From Rhizophagus irregularis (lineage: Eukaryota; Glomeromycota; Glomeromycetes; Glomerales; Glomeraceae): 64,000 nucleotides of DNA. A program made the translations under genes and the position numbers. Shown here piece after piece: positions 34,129 to 46,402 of this stretch. The notes under the pieces were generated by a model. That model ran no database searches and was not told the origin of the DNA. It saw nothing but the letters and a program-made list of their open reading frames with translations. Where the stretch lies: contig NC_089457.1 of assembly GCF_026210795.1 (NCBI RefSeq), positions 2,232,001 to 2,296,000 of the forward strand. The letters are read 5' to 3'. The number at the start of each line of letters is the position of its first letter. Positions within the stretch are counted from its first letter, which is position 1.

Positions 34129-34137
34129 TATATAAAT
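34129..34137 (+). promoter_or_regulatory. TATA box of copy H, inside the target duplication
   Basis: TATATAAAT about 50 nt before the ATG at 34184. It begins in the right-hand target duplication of the SINE-like insert, so the insertion displaced upstream promoter DNA by 140 bp but left the core box intact. Confidence 0.6.
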
Positions 34138-34183
34138 CCCGAAAAATGTTTTTTTTATAAAATTCATAAAAACTTAATACATA

Positions 34184-34702
34184 ATGAACCGTTTACATAT
34201 CTTAATTTTCATTCTTTTTACCTTTCTCTTCGTTACCGCTTTTTCAGAAGAGGATTTAATACCTGTCAAACAACTTACTGCTAATCTTCTCAAAATCAGA
34301 AAAGTTGGACACAATAAATTAATTGCGGAAGTTACATGGGATGGAACATTTGAAAGAGATGATGGTAACGGCGGGGTTTCTTTATTTTTTATTTTACATA
34401 AATAATTTTTACGAACCTTTTTTTTAAATAAAATAAATAGAACCGGTTAAAACCAAATTTAGATGTTTTTCTGATGCTGTGACTGTTAAAGGTCCTAAGG
34501 TAAATTATTCGTCCTTTATGAACTTCAAAATAATATTTTTATTTTTTATTAATTAAAAAATTTTTTTTTATAGCATGGTGTATTCGGTGACCGTAAGGTC
34601 AATTTCGAAATAAAGGTTCACAAAAAGAATGTCAAAGTGAAATGTCGATATGGAACTAAAGATATTTCCTCATTCAAGAATGTATTTTATTTCCGAACTT
34701 AA
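34184..34702 (+). CDS. Small secreted protein, copy H (intact)
   Basis: Exons 34184-34364, 34441-34499 and 34574-34702 give 122 residues. Exon 1 resembles A and C (PVKQLTANLLKIRK), but the signal region reads MNRLHILIF as in F. The C-terminus is unique (YGTKDISSFKNVFYFRT). Both Cys and the EVTWDGT core are kept; R replaces nothing essential. Its upstream region differs from other copies: the usual flank is interrupted by a SINE-like insertion, a simple repeat and a 173-bp satellite. It lies about 3.7 kb beyond the E-F-G tandem and closes the cluster. Confidence 0.8.
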
Positions 34703-34935
34703 CTCATATTCCTTTGTCACTGGTTTGACAATATGATAATTGTTTTATTTATTATTTTCATTTTGTAATACTTTGTAATAATTAATATTTTTATTAATAT
34801 ATAATAATTTTAAAATATTTCGCAAGAATTAATGTTTCTATTGTGAAAATTAATATTTGTTTATTAGTACGTCGCATAATAAAATATTTCTATTAAATAT
34901 GTAAAGATTTTTAAAATATTTTGAAAAACGGGCGG

Positions 34936-35164
34936 CCCTATAAAAAATGTTTGTCTGATAAATATTCGGAATGGGGTCGATTTCCCGAACACTCGCACGT
35001 TATTATACAATATTTGTTACAATTTAATACAAGATGCAGAGATTGAGAATTTTCGACCACATAAAAAACGTACAATATCATGATAATTGTCCAATAAATG
35101 TCAAGTAAATGTTCAATTTTCGAACAAAAAACCGAACAGTGTTTGGACAACTTTTTTTATAGGG
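34936..35164. mobile_element. 229-bp MITE
   Basis: Inverted ends CCCTATAAAAAA, with CGG on both sides (34933-34935, 35165-35167) as a possible 3-bp duplication. The interior has GTTTGTC/GGACAAC near the ends. No coding content; the minus-strand frame through it is incidental. Confidence 0.65.
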
Positions 35165-35669
35165 CGGGTATCTTGTAAATTATAAAGGGTTTTGAAAACT
35201 TGTAGTAATTCAAAAAATATTTATTCAAAAAAATATTTGCACGTGTCGTCTGGGTAAAATTAGATTGTTTAAATAGTACAAAAGAAAGATACTATGCATG
35301 GGGACTATGGCCCGATACTTTGCAAAATTTAATGAATTATTGTTAATGTTTAATATTTAGTCAGTTTTCTTTATAAATGAGATTTAATGAGATTTACATG
35401 CTTTTATATTTGTAATATATGCTACTTTTCTATTCTATCAAAATTTATTATATATTTAGTATGTTATAATAATTATTTCTAGATTTTATAAAGAGATTAG
35501 CGTATTTAACATAATAAGCACTGTACCAATTATTAGTTAAATAGTTATTGGAAGATACGATATCCCGCCATACTTCCCCCATGTAGAATAAAATACCTCT
35601 ATGATAGGATTTTTAATAATAAAAGGTATGTAATAAAAAAAAAACTACCCCACTAAATTAAGAGAATTT

Positions 35670-37172
35670 TTAAATTATTCGAAATACTTCACATTCATCT
35701 ACAAAAAATTCATTTTCATTTTTTCTAATTGGTTTTTCATAAGAACTTTTTCTACTAACACATTTGTTATTTGTTGATCTGACTCCCAGTAATTTAAGAT
35801 CACCATTACCAAATGATGGACCAAAATAAGAGAGATTATTTATGGCATGATTTTCATACGCTACACGACTTAAAATATAATTTTCAATTTTATCATTTAA
35901 AGAGAATATAAAACTATTTTTTGTTGCACCAACACTATTATCAGATTTCCACGAAATTGGATTATATCCTCCAAGAATTTCACTACTGTCTTTCACTTTA
36001 GCAATTGTTACAGTTCTGCTCTTATAATCACAGATTTCATGAAATCTTTTACGTGTAAGTCCATCACGAGATCCTCGATATATTAATTTGAATTCATACG
36101 TATTATATGGAAAATTATCTTTAGTTTCTGCCCTATCAATCCATTTTGAGATTAATTCAACATGTTGAAAAGTAATAATTTTTGAATCAACAGTTCTTAA
36201 ACTAACTTCTTTAATTATACGACGAGGGTTTGATTTGTTATTTTGCTTTTTGTTTGAATTTAAAAAAGTTTTTAATAAATCCATATATATTTCCTTTGGT
36301 AAAATTTTTTTATAAGGTAATACTTTATCAGAAAATTCTTTAGAAGTTAAATTATGAAATCTAACAAATGGTATACATTTTTCTAAGGTATTCTTTAAAA
36401 TGTTAAAATCATCTTTTGAAAACTTTGAAGGATTAGAAGGAAGTGATGGATTTTGATCAAGTCCCCATTTAATCACATTTTCCCAAACTTGAATTTCCTT
36501 CATTTGAAGATTATCATCTTTAATAAGTGAAATCAAAAGTTTTTCTGGTATTAAATAAGAATTTGATGATTTAAATAAAGTATCCGGTTTTTTGATTATT
36601 AAATTTGTACAATAATTTTGAAGGTCCAAGAAAGAATCATTCTTAAAAGTTGTTTGATATACTATATTAAAATTTTGTTCCATCCAAAGTGTTTTGTTTT
36701 CAATTAAAAAGGATTGTAAATGATTAATTATTTCTTGAAGTCCAAGTTTATTGGCAGCAACCAAGATTTTAATGATATCTGAAGTATTATAATCATCCAA
36801 AGAAAGACCTCCTCCATAAATATATCTAATAAAATAAAAATGATAGATTTTGTTAGAGTCATCACAGTGTATTAAATCATTATAAATATTTATCATATAG
36901 TCAGGTCACCTTAAGATTATTTGAAAAATTTCTGGTAAAATTTCCGGTAATTTAATATGAACCAAAGTTCCATCATTTTTATTTCTATTAATTGATATGA
37001 TTCTTCGCAAATAAGGAGAACGATGATGTAAGATAACCATATGAGCTCGAAATACTTTTATATGAGAATCATTACCAACTTCGATCGTAATATCATAATA
37101 TTCATCATCATTTAAAATTTCAAGTAAATTTTGAGATAATTTGGGTAACAACGATATTTTATTATCAACCAT
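35670..37172 (-). CDS. BTB-BACK-TLDc domain protein
   Basis: Two exons (36910-37172 and 35670-36825, 84-nt intron, GTGACC/TAG) give 472 residues. The BTB fold is at about residues 10-115 (YYDITIEVGN, VFRAHMVILHHRSPYLRRI, IKLPEILPEIFQIILRYIYGG). A BACK-like helical region follows (about 130-260, with VWENVIKWGLDQNP and KILPKEIYMDLL). A TLDc domain closes it (about 290-472: FKLIYRGSRDGLTRKRFHEI, ILGGYNPISW, SFIFSL, SYFGPSFGNGDL, YEVF-like end DECEVFRII). BTB mediates Cullin-3 binding or dimerisation; TLDc is linked to oxidative-stress and V-ATPase functions in eukaryotes. This combination is hugely expanded in Glomeromycotina. No lesions. Start chosen at the ATG before VDNK; a longer upstream frame has no ATG. 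Confidence 0.92.
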
Positions 37173-37917
37173 TATAAATCTGTATGATCTATATAATAAT
37201 CTGATTTTTTTTTTAAAAATGGAAGAGAAATGAGTAAAAGAAATAATTCGAACGGTCAATTTTTATATATCATAATAATAGTTTCCTTAGTTTCCTTAGT
37301 TTCCTTAATTAGAAATTATATAATGAACGTATTACAACTTCCATAACCCCCACATGTGTAACATTTAATGTCCATGAAATTTACTATATTTATTTATAAT
37401 TTAAGATTAAGGTTTTAGCCACGTACTTTCTAGGAGAATTTTACTATCATTTTTTTTTAACCCGGGATGACATTTCCGGTCATTGTGTTAGTTGCATTCA
37501 TAAGTTTCTTTAAAAGTATAATCAGCCAAATTACGGTACTACCAGTATACGTACATGCTTTTAATTGGGAAATATCCTTTTTTAATTATTAAAATGAAAA
37601 AACCCCGGTTTTTATTTCAATAATTTTTATGATTCATATATTGACTAAAAGAGTGAGTGCATATAGAAATGTAATGTTATTTCGTAGGATCTACACATTA
37701 TATTCCACGGAAGCTGTATTGTTACCTTTTTTATGTATTGCTTGAGGTCCTCATTATCCCTCGTATAAATTAGCTAATATGTATCGTTATCCCTCTTATA
37801 ACTTATAGTAAATAATGTGATCTACCTTCAATTTTTTAGCTTTATTTCTACGAAGATAATCATTTACCAAGCCAAGTTTCAGTCTGTACCAACGATTAAT
37901 TGCATAAAATATAATTA
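37173..37917. other. Upstream spacer of the BTB-TLDc gene
   Basis: Gene-free, with GTTTCCTTA repeats near 37280-37305. Ends in the TTA duplication (37915-37917) of the next element. Confidence 0.5.
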
Positions 37918-38412
37918 GGCGACGCAAAATGGTAAAATGGTTTACATATCCCAGCCGTGATTCCCAAATTTTTTTTTTTTAATAGTTTATTATAATTGGC
38001 CAATAAAAATGATCTATGTTTAATATAATGTGATAACAAAGTTATTTGACCCATACAATAAAGTGCGGTCAAAGTTAGTCAAGGTGAGTTACAAACAATT
38101 AATTACAAATTAGCAATACATGGTTTTCGTTAATTGTTACATTTTTTTTATATTATTGAAATGGAAAAATTAATTTAATGAAAACAAACAATTTAATATA
38201 CCGCTCCTAGTACAAATTAATCATCTTTGCTAATTGAAGTCATTTTATTGTATAAAAAGAAATGATTTACTAATAAAAATGATACGTAGTACTTGCGTAG
38301 CACCTAAATTTTTCAGCGTATAAAATTTCGAGCATGTAGCCGGGTTGCGAAGATTTTTAAAATGTTAAATATTGCTCCGGTATGAAAATCATTTTTACCA
38401 CTTTGCGTCGCC
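37918..38412. mobile_element. PIF/Harbinger-type MITE, 495 bp
   Basis: Inverted repeats of about 30 bp beginning GGCGACGCAAAATGG (left) and GGCGACGCAAAGTGG (right, reversed), with a TTA target duplication on both sides (37915-37917, 38413-38415). TTA/TAA duplications and GGS ends fit PIF/Harbinger. No transposase. Confidence 0.85.
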
Positions 38413-39009
38413 TTACTTATTAGCAATTTTTTTTTATTAATTACGTGACTTAAAATTATTATTTTCAAAAAATTATCTTTAGTAATTAGTACTATAATAA
38501 TAACGATCACATTTCCGTGTCAGTCTCGTAATTGTTATCGCCCAGCAATAACACATGATTTATATAATAAAGTAGAGTAAAAAATATGGTGTAAATAAAT
38601 AAAGCTAATAAAGTGGATTAAAAATAGCATAGTTAAATAAAGCTATTTATGATATTATTAATTAATGTATGATCAAAAACGTCAGAACGATAACTATTTG
38701 ATCACAAATTTTTCATATCATCACGCGATCCACATGATGAAATCAATAAATATCAATCCATCCATTTTTTCAATTATATGAGGTAGTTTTGCGTACCGTA
38801 ACAGAGTGGAAAGTTGTGACGTAATGTCGTTGAGTTGTAACGTTTTGCCGTAATTTTCCAACCAGTTGTAATTCAGTTTTATTAATATTGATTTAAATAT
38901 TTTTTGTATCACACGAGCATTTTTTTAGGATTTCATTTGTAAAAGTTCATAAATGATTGTATACAAATGTGTATATCTAGATTTTCATTATTAATTAAAA
39001 TAAGTTCCA

Positions 39010-39390
39010 TTAGGATAAAAATTGGAGATCGGAAATCAACCATATCCGAAATATTCAAGTTTAAGTTCAACTCGTCTGTATGAAGGTGCTCAGCTGGATT
39101 CGGCAATTCAGCACTCTCTGACTCTTCTAGAGAGGCTTCTTCCTCAAGTTCATTTTTCTATGATATTTTTTACCGTTTCGGGTGAAATTTCTTCTTGAGT
39201 TTGATAAAACTGTTCTGCAGCATTTGATAGATTAAATCGATAACTCTTTGCCAATCCTTTTAATCTATCCACTCTTAATCGCCTTTCCATATAGAAAAAA
39301 TTCGTCTCACATGCTGCAGATCTTGGTGTGATGGAAAATTGCTAATCGTTGCAGATGATTTGGTTTGACTTCACATGTATTCCCCCACAT
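39010..39390 (-). pseudogene. hAT transposase C-terminal remnant
   Basis: Minus-strand frames contain a hAT dimerisation-type sequence: FSITPRSAACETNFF, then RLRVDRLKGLAKSYRFNLS and an acidic tail (ELEEEASLEESESAELPNP). The SAACE-N-F and R-L-R-L-K signature is typical of the hAT C-terminus. At least two frameshifts (near 39155 and 39345) break it, and the catalytic N-terminal region is missing. It cannot be assigned to any particular MITE here. Confidence 0.6.
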
Positions 39391-40039
39391 TAATGGGAGC
39401 TATATAGGGGTTTAGCTTTCCATTTACAATACGTTTTTGATCTTTATATTTTTTATGATTTACATTTTAATTATAATTTGCCGATTTACAACTTTAATAA
39501 TTACGGTTTACAGCATAATTTACGTATTACAACTTTAATACGGCATGTTACAACTTTAAGCCGTAGTTGCAAATCAGGTAATTAATACTTACGGCAGACA
39601 ACTTTAATTATTATTTTTATTTTGGATAAAAATACTGCTTCTATAAGGTAATACTTTATCCGAAAATTCTTAAAGGTATAAATTACAAAATAGTATACAA
39701 TGTTTTGAAGTATTCTTTAAAGATATATATATATATATAATTTTGAAATCATTTTTTAAGAAGTTTGAAGGATCGTAAGAAAGTTATGGATTTTAATCTA
39801 CAAAATCATACGTAGAATTTTAAATCAAAGAAAATCTCAATAAAATTTAATTAATAATCTTCAGACCATGTTATTAATAGAAAATTAAAAATTAAATAAT
39901 CATATAGATGAGAAATTAAAATAATATAAATTATTTTTAATAAAAATGAAACAAATCGTTTTTATTTGTTGCTGACTTAGCCAAGTCTTTAAAAAAACTT
40001 CTTGTCACCTGATCACCAACGTTGAGGTGCAGCAACATT

Positions 40040-40325
40040 GATCAGAGGGGAAAGGGAAGGAAAAGCGAGAGAGGGAAAGGGGAAAGAACAAGGGAATAAG
40101 GGAAAGGGAAATGGGGAGAGAGAAAGCGAATGAGAGGGGAAAGGAGATCGGAAAGGAAAGAGAAGGGAAGGGAAAGAGGGAAAAGAGTAAAGGATGAGTG
40201 AAGGATAATGAAAGGGATGAAAAGGGAAGGGAAGGGAAAGAGGAAAGCGAGAGAGGGGAAAGGCAAAGAGCGAGGGAATAAAGGAAAGGAAAAGGAAGGG
40301 GAAGTGGAAAGAGCGAGGGAATACA
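40040..40325. repeat. Polypurine tract of about 285 bp
   Basis: Almost only A and G on the plus strand (GGGAAAGG, GAGAGAGG, GGGAAGGG mixtures). Three overlapping minus-strand frames rich in Phe, Ser, Leu and Pro exist only because of this composition. May adopt triplex DNA. Confidence 0.9.
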
Positions 40326-41010
40326 CAAACATACACACCACCTACCCATACACAACCCACATACCTAAAAGATGATATTAAAAAAAGAGAACCGAGAGAA
40401 GACCTAATAAAGAGAAGACCTAAAGAAAAGAGAAGACAAGATATTCTTGGATTATTTAATCAAGATTATTTATCGAAGAAAAACTGGGAATTTATATTAT
40501 TTATGTTTTACTCAAGACAAATAGAATACATCTTAGTGATTTAATAAGTTAACATTTTTGCTTTAATTATAATTTGTTTAAACTTACGTTAACGTTAAGT
40601 AATTCGCTAATCCAGGTAACATGATTACGGGCACTATAATATCTAGTGTAAGAGACTCATAATACTCATTAATTATTTAAACAACCCACCAACAAAATTT
40701 CATTTCACGTGACTTTCGGTCGGAGTTACGGAATTAATTTTGGCGTTAGTTATTGGCATTATTAACACGTGACTCTGAAAAAATTATGAATAAAAGAAGA
40801 GAAATAATTTGTATCCAAGTTTAAGATTTTCGTTTTAAACTGAACAACGAACTTCTTTGTATATAATAAAAACTTTTCATAAGTAGTTTCTCATTAATTG
40901 TTACATTACAGTAATTTTCTAAAGGTTACGTTACCTATTTTGTTGTAATATTCAATTTTATATAATTAAAACTTAATCTGAATATAACGAAAAAAATGAG
41001 TTTAGTATAA

Positions 41011-41893
41011 CACCCACCTGCCAAAAGTATCCGATAGCATTTTTTCGGATTTACTACGAAATCCCGACGCTTACAATCCCGACAAATCACATTATTTCCG
41101 ACATTCATTATCCCGAAACTATCCTCCTAGCAATTGAAATATAATGACATAATATAGAAATTCTAAAAAATGATTTATTAAAATCTTTAATCAATATATT
41201 AAAAAAATAAAAAAATTATTATATCTTTATGACGCAATAAATTAAATTTTTATTGAATTTAAAAACAAGATCTTTTTTTTTTTTAAAAAAAAAAAATTAA
41301 TCAAAAATAAAAATTTATGATTTGCATTTTTACAATAAATCTTAATTTTTGCGATGTATTATTAAATTCATTAAAATATTAATAAAAAAAATATTAATTT
41401 TTAATACAATAAAACATTAATATTTGCGCAGTGATTTTGCAAATCTTATTTGAAAAGTATCATTACAGATTAATAAAAACATTAATTGTTACTTAATTTT
41501 TGCGATGTATTATTAAATTTTAACATTTATTTTTGCAATATTAAAAAAATTAATAATTTTTACAATAGAAATTATAATTTTGCGATATTTTAAAAATTAT
41601 TATAAAATATTACAATAATATTACGTCTATAAAAAAAGTAATAAAAAAAAAATATCGTATCAGGAATCAGGATAGTGAGTGTCGGGATAATGAATGTCGG
41701 GAGTAATGTGGTAAGGTTCTCTTCATAAGGGTCAATTTTTTAGTTTCTATAAATAAAGAGAATACAGGTATTTCGCTTTTCTTTTCATTCAAACAAAACC
41801 TGTTACGGGATTCTGAAGTTTCGGGATTATGATTTGTCGGGATTGTGAGCGTCTGTAGCGGGATTCTGATTGTCGGATTTTGAACGGCTCACC
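41011..41893. mobile_element. Inverted-repeat element with AATCCCGACAAATC motifs
   Basis: Left 41050-41125 carries AATCCCGACGCTTACAATCC, CCGACAAATCA and ATCCCGAAAC. The right 41640-41890 carries the same motifs in reverse complement, in multiple copies. Extreme ends (CACCTGCCAAAA... TTTTGAACGGCTCACC) are poorly matched, so boundaries are approximate. The AT-rich interior is gene-free. Confidence 0.55.
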
Positions 41894-44312
41894 ATTTTTT
41901 CAAAGAGGTTAAATAATGATAACCATCATCTAATGATCGTAGAAAGATGAACCAAAGCTCATCAGGCCCTTCATGTGTTCATGATAGATCCTGATGTCTG
42001 ATGAGAATGGCAGTAATGTATGTCCCTAGGATAAATAATAAGTTATTCTCAAATGCTAATAACTTTTCATCTATTGGAGCTAGAGACACGAAAACACTAC
42101 CATTCGGTGCATTTCATCATGACGAATCAAATGAGCTTTGATTTATCCCTTTACGACCCATAGACGATGTAACGCCTTGATATTTCCACGTTAAAATTGA
42201 TTTTCGAAATATTTTAACTGATTTTTAAATTTGACGCAGAAATATCAAGATGTTACATTGTCTATTAGTCGTAGGGATAGACAAAATTCGCTAAATGATG
42301 ACAATAAAAATTGATATAGACTTCTTGTGATTTAACCATAAAATAATTATAGTTTTTATTACTATATAAAATTATAAATTATAAATTCAGGCATCAATTT
42401 AATCAAGCTGAAGAAATACGATTAGAGTTAAGTAATGCTGTCTTAAATCTGGTAAACATTAGATCAGTTACGTATTGTAATCGTAAATTTGTGATCGTAT
42501 TATAAATAACAGTGATTTATGTTTGACAAGAAGTTATTATTTCCACGCCGGATAATTTATAAAATCGAATTCTTTATGATCACGTGAAATTGTAATTTTA
42601 TAATGCCCTGAATTAGGTTTATTGTGCCATTTGGAAATTAATAAAGAAAATAGTATGATTTAATTAAAGGGGACAAAAATGTGTATGTTAACCCAAATTT
42701 TTTAGGATAAACAAACACATTTAATTTCAAATTGTTTAGCCGTGAATTAACGTATTTAGTTAATTTATAATTATTTTATATTGTACCATCCTCATGGGAG
42801 CCGTTCATACCAAAATCCCATTAAGACACAGTCCACTTCACCAATTCGAAAATTTGCAATCCCAAAATTTTAATAATTATCCTTACAAAAGATAATTCTA
42901 TTAATTATCTGATTTTAACAGTATATTAGAGTAATTGCGAATATTATAATAAATAATAATAATACTTTATAAAATCTCGCATTTCGTTTATCCCACGCAC
43001 CTAATGCGGTATTTTGTTTATAAAGAATGTAATAAACAAAGGGCAAATCTGAATTTTAGGGGTAATGAACTATCGGATTACGACGCCGGAATTATGTCTT
43101 ATTGATTGTGGATTTTTGATTTTCGTAGTAGATCCATTTTTATGATTAAAGTCTAGATTTCCAATTATTAATTAATTTACAAATTTGTTAAATTTTAAAA
43201 ATAACATTAATTGAACTTACACTCCTTGCTAAAAAAAACGACGTAATATTCACAAAGAAGTTTCTACAGAAAAAAAAAAAATTGTTACATAAATAATGTT
43301 TTCTACCACTTGCTCCATAGCTAGCAAGAACGATGTTGACAGCGCGTAAAACTATTGGCTTATTCTTTTTCTAAAGGAACTTCCATGAGTTTTTTCGAAT
43401 AAGAAATTCGACACAACATGGTTCATTATATCTAACTGTCTAACGCTAATAATTACAGAAACATAATAATGTAATAATAAAGAAAAATATACCCCCCGGA
43501 TTTTATGCTGATAGAGTCAAATTTGGGATTTAGCATCGTATCACGTATCACATCCTTTCATTTGACTTCCATTCAATAGAACGATATGCGTTTGAATCGT
43601 ATATCTCCGACACCCCGTGTACAAATGACAGAAATCGTCAGCCTAAAATTTAAAAAAAATCTATGCACGTGACAAGATTTTTTTCGGAACAAAATTTATT
43701 TAAAAAGGTAAGAAAATTTGAAATATGTGTTAATTTAAAATTCAAATTAGCCCATTTGCTTTAATCTACACCAATTATAATAATGATCAACTCTCTATTC
43801 ATTTTCAATTGCAATATATAAATTACAAATTCTGCAATATTTGTAACACAAAAGAAGTAAAATCCAATTACGATCTATCTAATAAAGTTAATTAAAAATT
43901 AGATTATAACCAAAATTATTAAAATAGCATCACTATAACTTTTTTTTTTTGAAAAAAAAAAAAAAAATAATTTTTTTGAGGATTTTTTTTCGATGGTTTC
44001 GTAATTTATAAAATTAGCCCGCATTAATTAAAATAATAAATTTTATCTAAATTTATTATTTTAATCATTTACAAAATAACTGATTCGGTTAAATAAATAT
44101 AGCCGTGTAAATAAAAATAGATAAAAGTGTAATCATTAACATTATTTAAAAAATTGTTAATCATTTTATGAATAAAAATATTTCCGATTATCCTTCAAAA
44201 AAAAAAAAGATTATAAAAAATTATAAATATTTTTGCTTGGGGTCATTCAGGTCAATCTACAATAGCTAATAAACAAACAGACAAAATTTATTAAATATTT
44301 TGTGAACAAAAG
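41894..44312. other. Gene-free region with satellite relics
   Basis: 41930-42130 has relics of the GATCGTAGAAAGATG satellite family. 42160-42270 holds an inverted pair around GATGTAAC..CTTGATATTTC. The rest is AT-rich, with poly-A/T runs near 43940-43980 directly upstream of the transporter gene. No gene supported. Confidence 0.5.
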
Positions 44313-46402
44313 ATGGATCCTTTCAGTTTTTTATGGATATTCGTTCTAGGAATAGTTGTAGCCTTCGCTGGTGGTTTTAGTATTGGAGCAAACGACGTTG
44401 CAAACAGTTTCTCAACATCAGTCGGTTCGAAATCACTTACATTAAAACAAGCTTGCACTATTGCAGTATTTACCGAATTTGGAGGTGCCTTCTTATTCGG
44501 TCAAAGAACAACCGAAACTATTCGAGGGAAAATTATAAATGTCGAATTATTCTCAGATAGACCCGATTTACTTATGGTATACACATTTTCTTTATTACAT
44601 ATTATTAATAATGAATTTTAAAATTAAAGTTATCTTTAACTTTTAGTTGGGTATGGTCTGTGCATTATTCGGTGCTGCAGCATGGGTTATTTTTGCTACC
44701 TCAAGAGGGTGGCCTGTGTCGACTACACATTCAATAAGTTGGTAGTATTCATTCACGTGATTATTTTTATAAATAAAATTAAATTTTTTTTTTTTTTCTA
44801 GTTGGAGCAATAATGGGAGTTGGTATTGCAGCTTTTGGCATGGTAAGTTTTATATAAGTTTAATTACACTCATAATAGTTTAGTTATTATTCGTAGTATT
44901 CAAAGTATTCATAGTATCTCAAATTTTTTAAATTTTTTTTTTTTAATTGAATTTTTAAGAAAGCTGTTGATTGGTCATATGAATCTGGAGTCGCCAGTAT
45001 AATCACATCATGGCTCATTTCACCTTTAATAGCTAGTGTAGTAGCTTCAGCCATCTTTCTGGCAACAAAATATTTTGTTTTAATGCATCAAGATACTTCA
45101 TTCCAACGCGGTTTAGTTGCCGTGCCGATTTACTTTGGAATAACGATAGCTATAAATGTTCTTTTCCTTATAACTAATGGTGTAAACTCTTTAAATCTTG
45201 ATAAAGTTCCAGCCGTAATCATTGGTCCTATTGTTGTGGGTATAACATTAGTAACATCAGCATTTGCTTATTTTTTTTATGCACAGTGGTTAAGTATGTT
45301 TTATGATTTCTTCAGTTTTATATTCAATAACGAATTTTATATTTGTGGACGCTTATGCTTCAATTTTACCGATCATAGCATGTTAATTAAGTTTTGACTA
45401 ATATTTTTAGGACGTAAAATTCTTGGAAAAGAAAGTAATCTAAAATGGTATCATATATTTGTTATTCCATTCATTGGACCTCGATATGAAGATTCGGATT
45501 CTATTGAGATGGGTGAACGAAATCCTACTAAAGATACAATTGATGAAAATTCATTGGATTCAATTCAAAATGAAAAGAAATCATTTTTCAAAAGGTTTTT
45601 GTCAAAATTTGGAGATTTACTTCAACGTGGTGTTGAACAAGAAGTAGCTGATTATAAAGCACATGAAACTCAAGAGATGCACGATAGCGCTGTGAGATTT
45701 GATAAGGATACGGAAAAATTATATTCTTTTCTTCAAATTATAACCGGAGCTTTCGCTTCATTCGCTCATGGATCAAATGATGTATCCAATGCTATTGGTC
45801 CATTAGCTACGATATATCTCATTTACACAACTGGTGAAGTAGATCCATCAGGTTTATCCTCTGTACCACTTTGGCTTATGGCGTTGGGTGGAGCTGCTAT
45901 CGATGCTGGACTATTGTTTTATGGTTACCATGTAATGAGATCACTTGGTAATCAAATTACTTATCATAGTCCATCTCGTGGTTTCTCTATGGAACTGGGG
46001 ACGTCATTAACGGTTTTAACAGCCTCAAAAGTTGGTACGTAAAAAATATATATATATATATCGAAATTCAAATTCACATAAAAGTTAAAATCTAACTTTT
46101 TTGTTCCAAAATAAAAGGATTTCCTATTTCAACAACCCACTGTATTACAGGAGCAACTGCAGGTGTGGGTTTATGTAATGGAAAATGGAAAGCTCTCAAC
46201 TGGAGGCTCTTAGCATGGTGTTTCTTTAGTTGGGCATTAACCTTGCCGGTACTTAAAATTACTTATTTTACTTATTTAATGAAGTTCATGGTTCTTTTAC
46301 TTAAATACTAAAATAATTGCTGTTATTTACTACTCTTATTAGGCTGCTGCAATTGTTTCCGGTAGTTTATACGCTTTTGCAATACATTCACCACGAATAT
46401 AA
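44313..46402 (+). CDS. PHO89: PHO4-family sodium/phosphate symporter
   Basis: Seven exons (44313-44576, 44647-44737, 44802-44842, 44960-45293, 45411-46034, 46118-46248, 46343-46402) give a 514-residue multi-membrane protein. Both PHO4 signature repeats are present: near the N-terminus GGFSIGANDVANSF with GWPVSTTHSIIGAIMG, and in the C-terminal half ASFAHGSNDVSNAIGP with GFPISTTHCITGATAG. A long hydrophilic loop (about 260-350) separates the halves. Family members (yeast Pho89, animal SLC20) move phosphate with Na+ at the plasma membrane; in a mycorrhizal fungus this is a phosphate acquisition or homeostasis gene. All junctions keep phase. Intron 2 has an unusual donor GTTGGT, but the alternative GTAGTA breaks the HSIIGA motif. 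No lesions. Symbol given by homology. Confidence 0.93.

Larger units (their letters stand above)
38413..41010. other. Gene-poor AT-rich region
   Basis: Apart from the hAT remnant and purine tract listed separately, nothing supported. Around 39640-39800 short stretches (TTCTATAAGGTAATACTTTA, TTTGAAGGAT) resemble non-contiguous bits of the BTB-TLDc gene, a likely decayed duplicate (compare 36300-36430). Confidence 0.45.

Noticed and set aside
34938-35150. 70-aa minus-strand ORF
   Set aside because: It lies wholly inside a MITE with no family resemblance.
38313-38912. Two minus-strand ORFs of 63-65 aa
   Set aside because: The first overlaps the Harbinger-type MITE end; the second has no recognisable motif or context.
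40005-40360. Three overlapping minus-strand ORFs rich in Phe, Ser, Leu and Pro
   Set aside because: They are produced by the polypurine tract; three frames open at once is a composition effect.
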